Assembly: GCA_035281645.1 (NCBI GenBank)
Contig: DATEDN010000145.1
Coordinates: 62,001-126,000, forward strand
DNA: 64,000 bases
Source: JACCTH01 sp035281645
Lineage (GTDB): Bacteria; Actinomycetota; Acidimicrobiia; Spongiisociales; ZC4RG35
Direction of reading: 5' to 3'
The notes under the pieces: model-generated
Told to the model about the DNA's origin: nothing
Seen by the model: the letters and a program-made list of their open reading frames with translations, nothing else
Database searches by the model: none
Shown: one piece after another, positions 58,612-64,000 of the stretch
How positions within the stretch are numbered: the first letter of the stretch is position 1
How the letters are laid out: every line of letters starts with the position of its first letter
Program-made: the position numbers and the translations under genes

Positions 58612-60360
58612 TCACGGCAGGTCGCTCGCCGGCGAGATGACCTTTTCGGTCGGTCCGAGAATGACCTCGTCATTGGAGCCACCGGCTGGCACCATCGGGA
58701 ACACCATCTCCTCGCGATCGATCACGACGTCGACCACCACTGGCTTATCGTCGATGGATAGGGCCTTCTCGAATGTCGGTCCAAGTTCGTCGGGGCTCTC
58801 GGCCCGCAAGCCGACGCATCCCATCGCCTCCGCCAACTTGGCGTAGTCCACTCCGTCTCCCAGGAAGGTCTGCGAAAAGCGTCCGTTGTAGAAGAGCCGC
58901 TGCCATTGGGTGACCATGCCGTGGACCCCGTTGTTGAAGACCGCGACCTTGATCGGGATCTTCTCCGTGGATGCCGTGATCAGCTCGTTGCAAGTCATCT
59001 GGAAGCAACCATCGCCATCAACGGCAAATACCAGGTCTTGGGGAGCCCCCGCCTTGGCCCCAATCGCGGCGGGAACGGCAAAGCCCATGGTTCCCAGACC
59101 CCCCGAGTTGATCCAGCGACGTGGGCGCTCGAAGTGCCAGAACTGACTCGCCCACATTTGGTGCTGGCCGACTCCGGAAACGATGGTGGCGTCTCCTCCC
59201 GTCAGCCGGTAGAGCTCTTCGATGGCGAATTGAGGCTTGATGGGCCCATCGGGGCTTTGCTGGTACTGGAGGGGGTGTTCTTTTTGCCAACGGGCGAGGA
59301 CCTCGAGCCAGGCAGAACGATCGGGCGTCTCCCGCTCACCCCAGGCGGTGACCAGCTGCGAAAGGACTCGCCGGCAGTCGCCCACGATCGGAACCTCGGC
59401 GGCGCGGACCTTGCCGATCTCCGCCGGGTCGACGTCGACATGAATCACCTGGGCGTGGGGGGCAAAGGACTTCGGATTACCGGTCACGCGGTCGTCGAAG
59501 CGCACCCCGATAGCGATCAAGAGGTCCGCTTTCTGGATGGCGGTGATGGCGGTGTAGGTGCCGTGCATCCCCGGCATCCCCAAGGCGAGCGGGTGGGAGT
59601 CGGGGAAAGCTCCCCGCCCCATCAAGGTGGTGACGACGGGAACCCCGGCAAGCTCGGCGAACTGGCGCAACTCGACCGAGCCGTTGGCCTTGATCACGCC
59701 TCCGCCGACATAAAGGACCGGCCGCTTGGCCCGATTGATCAATTCGACTGCTTCTTTGATGCGGCGGGGATGCCCCTCCACAGTGGGCCGGTACCCGGGG
59801 AGCGATAACTCTCCGGGTTCGGTCCAGTTGGTGGTGTGATTGAGGATGTCCTTGGGAATGTCAACCAGCACCGGGCCGGGTCGGCCAGTGGAGGCAATGT
59901 GGAAGGCTTCGTGGATCACCGAGGCGATCTCGCCCGGATCGGTGACGAAGTAGTTGTGCTTCGTCGCCGGCATGGTGATGCCAGTGGTGTACGCCTCCTG
60001 GAAGGCATCGTTGCCAACGGCCGTGGTCGGTACCTGGCCGGTGATAGCCACGAGGGGCACCGAGTCCATCAGGGCATCGGCGAGCGGGGTGACCAGGTTG
60101 GTAGCGCCAGGGCCCGAGGTGGCGATGCAGACCCCGACTTTTCCGGTCGCCCAGGCATAGCCCTCGGCCATGTGACCTGCGCCTTGCTCGTGACGGGCGA
60201 GGACATGACGGATCGAGGAATCGAGGAGCGGGTCATAGGCGGGGAGGATCGCTCCTCCGGGGACCCCAAAGGCGACGTCGACCCCTTCCCGCTCGAGCGA
60301 GGCGATCAGGGCTTGGGCCCCGGTCATTTTCGATGAAGTTTTCTGCGGGCTCTTGGTCAT
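58612..60360 (-). CDS. ilvB: Acetolactate synthase large subunit
   Basis: ThDP enzyme starting the branched-chain pathway by condensing two pyruvates or pyruvate with 2-ketobutyrate. 582 residues. VAFGVPGGAILPAYDPLL and the catalytic Glu in HEQGAGHMAEGYAWATGKVG belong to the N-domain. FAD/ThDP-family segments VDIPKDILNH, GARQVVM-type VGQHQMWASQFW, and the ThDP motif GDGCFQMTCNELITASTEK-(loop)-VFNNG complete the fold. The ATG at 60360 is preceded by AGAGGA; a TTG at 60396 lies in the attenuator terminator. Expression is controlled by the leader upstream. Confidence 0.97.
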   Translation of the reverse strand: MTKSPQKTSSKMTGAQALIASLEREGVDVAFGVPGGAILPAYDPLLDSSIRHVLARHEQGAGHMAEGYAWATGKVGVCIATSGPGATNLVTPLADALMDSVPLVAITGQVPTTAVGNDAFQEAYTTGITMPATKHNYFVTDPGEIASVIHEAFHIASTGRPGPVLVDIPKDILNHTTNWTEPGELSLPGYRPTVEGHPRRIKEAVELINRAKRPVLYVGGGVIKANGSVELRQFAELAGVPVVTTLMGRGAFPDSHPLALGMPGMHGTYTAITAIQKADLLIAIGVRFDDRVTGNPKSFAPHAQVIHVDVDPAEIGKVRAAEVPIVGDCRRVLSQLVTAWGERETPDRSAWLEVLARWQKEHPLQYQQSPDGPIKPQFAIEELYRLTGGDATIVSGVGQHQMWASQFWHFERPRRWINSGGLGTMGFAVPAAIGAKAGAPQDLVFAVDGDGCFQMTCNELITASTEKIPIKVAVFNNGVHGMVTQWQRLFYNGRFSQTFLGDGVDYAKLAEAMGCVGLRAESPDELGPTFEKALSIDDKPVVVDVVIDREEMVFPMVPAGGSNDEVILGPTEKVISPASDLP

Positions 60361-60390
60361 GGGGTCCTCTTGGTCGGGCTTCTGGAAGGG

Positions 60391-60418
60391 AAACAAAAAC
60401 CCTCCCGGTGGGGAGGGT
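60391..60418 (-). terminator. Intrinsic terminator of the ilv attenuator
   Basis: On the minus strand ACCCTCCC (60411-60418) pairs with GGGAGGGT (60399-60406) around a four-base loop. TTTTT-G-TTT follows immediately (60391-60398). It stands 31 bases before the ilvB start codon and after the leader peptide, the correct place for an attenuator. Confidence 0.88.
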
Positions 60419-60460
60419 CGTAGGGGCGCACACGCCTGAGTTAAGGCGTATGCGCTACGG
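60419..60460 (-). promoter_or_regulatory. Upstream hairpin of the ilv attenuator
   Basis: Strong hairpin CGTAG-CGCATACGCCT against AGGCGTGTGCG-CCCCTACG directly before the terminator stem. Its first arm contains the leader stop codon, so a ribosome at the end of the leader would block it. Which alternative structure acts as antiterminator is not clear by eye. Confidence 0.7.
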
Positions 60461-60484
60461 AAGTACGAGGATCTGGTAGGTCAT
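60455..60484 (-). CDS. ilv leader peptide
   Basis: Nine-residue peptide MTYQILVLP with the codons ATC CTC GTA CTT in a row, that is Ile-Leu-Val-Leu, the end products of the operon downstream. GTA and CTT are infrequent in this GC-rich genome, which would sharpen the response. The ATG is about 12 bases after a TATAAT -10 box, so the transcript is nearly leaderless. It is followed by two hairpins, the second an intrinsic terminator. Classic translation-coupled attenuation is inferred: stalling under low Ile/Leu/Val would let transcription proceed to ilvB. Confidence 0.85.
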   Translation of the reverse strand: MTYQILVLP

Positions 60485-60495
60485 CTCTGGCCACC

Positions 60496-60523
60496 ATTAT
60501 ATCGAGACAGTGTCGGCCGCCAA
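60496..60523 (-). promoter_or_regulatory. Promoter of the ilvB operon
   Basis: On the minus strand TTGGCG (60518-60523), 16 bases, TATAAT (60496-60501). Transcription should begin near 60489, five bases before the leader ATG. The -35 box lies within the first codons of the divergent NYN-domain gene, so the two transcripts share this DNA. Confidence 0.75.
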
Positions 60524-61694
60524 CTCATTCAGTCCCACTCTGCTCAGCGGTGCAGTGGTGGCGGCAAGAAGGGCCTTGAGAAGACTTGAGGAGGAGGAGA
60601 TTCCGGCACGGGTCCGCGTGGTGGCGAAGAGATCGGGCAAGCTTCCGGCCCCACTGGCATCGAGTCTCATCTCCGAGCTCGATCGCAACGAGTGGCTGCG
60701 GAAGCTCGCTCTGGACGAGTTGGTCGACGCCGATGGCGCCGGGTCGGAAATGGCCTCAACCGAGTTCCTGCGAAGGGAACCGGGATGGGAGGAGCGCCTC
60801 ATCGCTTTGGCCAAGGAAGACGAGAACGCTTTGGCGGAAGAGTCTCACCGCCTGATCTCGGAGGAGCTTGCCGCGGCCAAGGAGGAGATCCAATCTCTGC
60901 GGCGACAACTGCGCAAGACAATCCGCCAGACAGGACAGGCTCCGACCAAGAAAGCGGAGTCGACCGACAGGGAGCTCGAGATCAGGAAGCTGCGAACGAC
61001 CTTGCGCTCTATCCAGAAGGAGCTGGCTGCATCCGAGGCAGCCCGCGAAGGGCTGATGTCCGAAGTGGCGCAATTACAGGAGCGCCTGGACGTTCTCCTC
61101 CGACGCCGGAGCGGTCGGTCGACGCCTCCAACGGCGCCCGCCGCCGGGATGCGGCGCGGGCCGCTCGACTTGGCCCGCGATCTCGACACCCGACTGCACG
61201 CCTTGTCGCTGGCTCCGGCCGGGGTCACACCACCGCCGCCTGCACCGGAGAAGGATCACAGGCGGCCGCTATCGATTCCGATCGGAGTCCGTCCCGACAC
61301 CGCCGGCGCCATTGAGTGGCTCCTGTCTTACCCGGGTCCGATGACGGTGGCGGTCGATGGCTGGAATCTCGCCTTCCAGCTCAAGAACCCACCCGGTCGG
61401 AAGGAGCGAAGCCAGGTCGAAGCCGCCGTCGGCCGGCTCTCTCATCGTTCAGTGGGAAAGAGAAAGCTCTTGGTTCTCTTCGACTCCCGTTTTGATGTAG
61501 CCGGGCCTTATCGGGGAACCCATCCTCATGTCGAGGTGCGGTTCCCCGCCTCCGCCGATGAGGCTTTGATCGAGTTGGCGGAAAAGGAGTCGTCGCTGGT
61601 GGTCATAACCTCGGATCGGCGGGTTCGTGAGGAGGCGGGTCGTCTTGGCGCCATCGGACTCTGGGGAGAAGCACTGGTCGACTGGCTCAAATGA
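60510..61694 (+). CDS. NYN-domain (PIN-like) RNA-binding/nuclease protein with coiled coil
   Basis: 394 residues. The N-terminal helical region has no known domain. A coiled coil runs at about 110-195 (EEIQSLRRQLRKTI; ELEIRKLRTTLRSIQKELAASEAAREGL). After a Pro-rich linker comes a C-terminal NYN/YacP-like domain (about 270-394), with acidic residues in MTVAVDGWNLAFQLK, LVLFDSRFDVAGPYRG and LVVITSDRRVREEAGRLG, the expected metal-binding set. YacP-type NYN proteins are tied to ribosomal or tRNA cleavage in other bacteria. The start is GTG at 60510. Divergent from ilvB; ndh overlaps its end (ATGA). Confidence 0.8.
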   Translation: MSAANSFSPTLLSGAVVAARRALRRLEEEEIPARVRVVAKRSGKLPAPLASSLISELDRNEWLRKLALDELVDADGAGSEMASTEFLRREPGWEERLIALAKEDENALAEESHRLISEELAAAKEEIQSLRRQLRKTIRQTGQAPTKKAESTDRELEIRKLRTTLRSIQKELAASEAAREGLMSEVAQLQERLDVLLRRRSGRSTPPTAPAAGMRRGPLDLARDLDTRLHALSLAPAGVTPPPPAPEKDHRRPLSIPIGVRPDTAGAIEWLLSYPGPMTVAVDGWNLAFQLKNPPGRKERSQVEAAVGRLSHRSVGKRKLLVLFDSRFDVAGPYRGTHPHVEVRFPASADEALIELAEKESSLVVITSDRRVREEAGRLGAIGLWGEALVDWLK

Positions 61695-62905
61695 GAGTCT
61701 TGATCGCCGGAAGCGGCTTTTCGGGGTCGATGGTGGCCCGGGGCCTGGCCCGCAAAGCAGGGGTCGAGGTCGTAATTGTCAATGCCGACAACTTTCTGCT
61801 CTTCACTCCCATGCTGGCCGAGGCGGCGGTGGGCGACGTCGATCCCCGTCACATCATCGCTCCAATTCGTCAGCTCGCCCCTGGGGCCGAATTAGTTCAA
61901 GGGATTATCGAGTCCATCGACGCCGAGCGACGCATGGTCGTCGTAAACCGTCTCTTCGGGGAAGTTACCGAGTCGATTAGTGCCGATGCGCTGGTTCTGG
62001 CGTTGGGTTCGGTGAGCAATACCTACGGAGTCGCCGGAGCCGACCAGCACGCTCTTCCCTTCAAGACCATCGTCGATGCGCTGCGGATCCGAAATCGCAT
62101 CCTCGCCAAGATGGAAGCCGAGGGGAGCGTAGTGGTGGCTGTCGTCGGAGCCGGATTCTCTGGAGCGGAGTTGACCGCGGCGCTGGCCGATTTCCTCCGC
62201 GAAGTTCATCAACGCTTTTACCGCGATGGACCCCCTCCCCGGGTCATGTTGGTCGATGCCGTCGAGCGGGTGACGCCCGCCCTCACTTCTTCGCTCTCGA
62301 AGTCGGCGGCTAGGGCACTCGCCAAGCGCGATGTCCGGCTCGTCCTGGGATCGGCAGTCACCGAAGTGAGCTCCGCGGGCATCCAGCTCGAAAACGGTGA
62401 GTTTGTGGAGGCAGGAACCGTGATTTGGGCGGCGGGGATCAAACCGCATCCGCTCTTGGCAAGTACCGGGGTCGAGACCGATGGGGGCAAGATTCCAGTC
62501 GACGGCCATTTCCGCTCGGCGCGAGCTGGCGTTTATGCGGTGGGCGACGCCGCTCTTTCGCCGACCGGTGACGGAGGATTCTCCCCCCCCACCGCTCAGT
62601 TCGCCCTTCGCCAAGGGAAATATCTAGGGAAGAATCTCGATGTCATCCAAACCGGTCGGACCGTGGCGCCCTTCTCCTACCAGACCAAGGGAGAGCTGGT
62701 CTCGCTCGGTCATCGCAATGCGGTTGGGAGGGTGATGGGGGTCCCGGTCTCGGGGCTGATTGGCTGGTTCCTCTGGCGCAGTTATTACCTGCTGCAGTTG
62801 CCGACTACGTTGCGCAAGGCCCGCGTCGCCGCCGACTGGACCCTCGACCTCTTCTTCCCCCCCGACATCGCCTGGCTACCGAGCTCGGACCTCGGCCCCC
62901 TTTAG
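61691..62905 (+). CDS. Type II NADH dehydrogenase (NAD(P)/FAD oxidoreductase)
   Basis: 404-residue flavoprotein transferring electrons from NADH to quinone without proton pumping. FAD dinucleotide motif IAGSGFSGSMVARGLAR at the N-terminus; NADH motif VVGAGFSGAELTAALADF at about 150; WAAGIKPHPLLASTG and VYAVGDAALSPTGDGGF close the FAD site. The C-terminal part (SGLIGWFLWRSYYLLQLP, amphipathic) is likely the membrane-binding helix. ATG at 61691 overlaps the NYN gene stop. Together with glpD it would reduce the quinone pool. Confidence 0.9.
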   Translation: MRVLIAGSGFSGSMVARGLARKAGVEVVIVNADNFLLFTPMLAEAAVGDVDPRHIIAPIRQLAPGAELVQGIIESIDAERRMVVVNRLFGEVTESISADALVLALGSVSNTYGVAGADQHALPFKTIVDALRIRNRILAKMEAEGSVVVAVVGAGFSGAELTAALADFLREVHQRFYRDGPPPRVMLVDAVERVTPALTSSLSKSAARALAKRDVRLVLGSAVTEVSSAGIQLENGEFVEAGTVIWAAGIKPHPLLASTGVETDGGKIPVDGHFRSARAGVYAVGDAALSPTGDGGFSPPTAQFALRQGKYLGKNLDVIQTGRTVAPFSYQTKGELVSLGHRNAVGRVMGVPVSGLIGWFLWRSYYLLQLPTTLRKARVAADWTLDLFFPPDIAWLPSSDLGPL

Positions 62906-63000
62906 GAAACTAGGGCTTCAGCAGGCGAAAGCCGCATGTTTCTGCATTCAGAACATCGACAGCCGGCATTTCTGTCCCACCCCTCCCGTATGTTCGAGCA

Positions 63001-63204
63001 ATGCATATCGACTGCGACATCTGCGTAGCAAGGGACACCGACGCCTGTGACGACTGCGTCGTCACCTTTCTTCTCAATACCCCGCGGCCCTTCGATCTGG
63101 AAGACGAGGAGATCGAGGCCCTCGAAATTCTCGCCGAGGAGGGGCTCGTACCCCGTTTGCGGCTTCGGGTGGCGCCCTCCGGGCCATTATCGGAAACGGG
63201 CTAG
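63001..63204 (+). CDS. Small conserved Cys-rich protein
   Basis: 67 residues. The N-terminus IDCDICVARDTDACDDCVVTFLLN has four cysteines in a CxxC-x8-CxxC-like spacing, fit for a zinc or Fe-S site; the rest is acidic (DLEDEEIEALEILAEEGLVP). I do not recognise the family. ATG at 63001. It ends 15 bases before queG, so the two may be cotranscribed. Codon use and GC3 look like those of real genes here. Confidence 0.7.
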   Translation: MHIDCDICVARDTDACDDCVVTFLLNTPRPFDLEDEEIEALEILAEEGLVPRLRLRVAPSGPLSETG

Positions 63205-63219
63205 CAACAATGGGCTCCC

Positions 63220-64000
63220 ATGAATCTTCGGGAGCGGTTGCTTGTGGTCGGGAGCCAAGCCGGCCTGGCCCGGATTGGGTTCAGCTCCGCCGAACCATTT
63301 CCGGAGGTGGGCGAGGAGCTCAAGTCCCGGCGGGCAAGCGGTGCCTCCGGCCGTCTCGGTTTCACCTTTAACGATCCCGATCTCGCCACCACACCCCGGC
63401 GGTCGTTTCCATGGGCGGAGACGATCGTGGTCGGGGCCTATCCGTACGCTCCCGCTCGATCCTCAAAGCCGGCTCCAGGAACGGCCCGGGTCTCGGCGGC
63501 GGCGCGGGCTCCGGGGTACGCGCCGATTCGGGCGGCGCTAAAACAGGTCGCTGAGGCTCTGGCGCACGAGGGCTATCGGGCCGAGGTGCTGGTAGACGAC
63601 AATCGTCTGGTCGACCGGGCGGCGGCGGTTCGGGCGGGGCTCGGCTGGTGGGGGAAAAACACCATGGTCCTGGCACCGGGCCTCGGTCCCTGGTTCCTCC
63701 TCGGTTCCGTCGTCACCGATGCCTCGATCGCCCCCGACCAACCCATGAGTCGAGATTGCGGAAGCTGCTCGGCATGCATGCCGGCCTGCCCAACGGGGGC
63801 GCTGGTGTCGCCCGGTGTTCTCGACGCCCGCCGTTGCCTGGCCGCCTGGGCCCAGACTCCCGGCATCATCCCCGTAGAACTACGAGAAGCGATGGGGGAT
63901 CGCATGTATGGATGCGATGACTGCCTCGAGGCTTGTCCGCCCGGTAATCGCGTGGCGGCCACGGCGGAGGGGATTCGCTTCTCCCTTGCCGAGATCCTGT
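63220..64000 (+). CDS. queG: Epoxyqueuosine reductase (3' end outside window)
   Basis: Cobalamin- and Fe-S-dependent enzyme that reduces epoxyqueuosine to queuosine in tRNA, the last step of queuosine synthesis. 260 codons are present. Both 4Fe-4S motifs are in view: CGSCSACMPACPTGAL and YGCDDCLEACPPGN. QueG-type segments VVGAYPYAP, LGWWGKNTMVLAPGLGPWFLLGSVVTD and DARRCLAAWAQTPGIIPVELREAMGDRMYGC also match. ATG at 63220; an ATG at 63210 is out of frame. The C-terminal HEAT-like part lies beyond the window. Confidence 0.92.
   Translation, partial: MNLRERLLVVGSQAGLARIGFSSAEPFPEVGEELKSRRASGASGRLGFTFNDPDLATTPRRSFPWAETIVVGAYPYAPARSSKPAPGTARVSAAARAPGYAPIRAALKQVAEALAHEGYRAEVLVDDNRLVDRAAAVRAGLGWWGKNTMVLAPGLGPWFLLGSVVTDASIAPDQPMSRDCGSCSACMPACPTGALVSPGVLDARRCLAAWAQTPGIIPVELREAMGDRMYGCDDCLEACPPGNRVAATAEGIRFSLAEIL

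Noticed and set aside
60391..60523. T-box riboswitch upstream of ilvB
   Set aside because: No T-box sequence or specifier stem-loop, the leader is too short, and a translated Ile-Leu-Val-Leu peptide explains the terminator better.

Overview
The window is GC-rich, gene-dense bacterial chromosome with about 56 protein genes, one tRNA and no phage, insertion sequence or CRISPR array. The gene content points to Actinomycetota, most likely an Acidimicrobiia-type lineage. The signs are DUF501 and DUF3105 proteins, a DivIC/FtsB gene after enolase, a DnaQ/GIY-YIG fusion, a Cdc48-like AAA ATPase, and an M23 peptidase with three Cys-containing SLH-like repeats. This placement is inferred from gene content, not from a phylogenetic marker. 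Overlapping start/stop codons and short gaps indicate many operons.

Layout. 1-5.5 kb: partial glpD, pgsA, an SDR, a hotdog thioesterase, and two CDF metal exporters around a DinB-like gene. 5.5-14.2 kb: mfd, a SurA-like lipoprotein, mazG, eno, divIC, a DUF501 gene and ppx. 14.2-17.4 kb: tRNA-Leu(UAA), aceK (isocitrate dehydrogenase kinase/phosphatase), a crotonase and an SRPBCC protein. 17.4-25.8 kb: cysteine desulfurase, mnmA, a CMD protein, ligA, a DUF3105 lipoprotein and dapC-dapD-dapE. 25.7-29.5 kb: a small membrane protein, an ECF sigma factor with a membrane partner, and the M23/SLH protein. 29.6-32.8 kb: gatCAB. 32.8-41.8 kb, all on the minus strand: ABC exporter, TlpA-like lipoprotein, membrane gluzincin, Cdc48-like ATPase, DnaQ-GIY-YIG, a second ECF sigma factor and a membrane protein. 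41.8-54.7 kb: nitroreductase, orphan pntAA, USP-CBS protein, alpha/beta hydrolase, tricorn-like protease, leuB, kup and two CNNM/HlyC-type proteins. 54.7-60.5 kb: a lipoprotein and the ilvB-ilvN-ilvC-leuA operon read from an attenuator. 60.5-64 kb: NYN-domain protein, type II NADH dehydrogenase, a small Cys-rich protein and partial queG.

Main unusual signals. (1) A complete ilv attenuator: a near-leaderless promoter, a nine-residue leader peptide with Ile-Leu-Val-Leu codons, and an intrinsic terminator. (2) Three families of dispersed intergenic palindromes (TTCTTGCGTA arms; AACCTAAGG arms; CAGACAT/ATGTCTG heptamers), mostly placed directly after stop codons; one supplies the gatB stop codon. 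(3) Genes whose best start is AUC, AUA or AUU rather than NUG: pgsA and ppx are strong cases, two others weaker. (4) aceK and an E. coli-type dapD in an actinobacterial setting. (5) A tightly coupled membrane peptidase, TlpA-like thioredoxin and ABC exporter operon with several sequence oddities.

How the genes work together. ilvBNC-leuA with the distant leuB cover branched-chain amino acid synthesis. dapCDE make meso-diaminopimelate by the succinylase branch. gatCAB complete Gln/Asn-tRNA charging. The desulfurase and MnmA supply tRNA thiolation. mfd, ligA and DnaQ-GIY-YIG serve DNA repair. eno, glpD, aceK and type II NADH dehydrogenase belong to central and respiratory metabolism.
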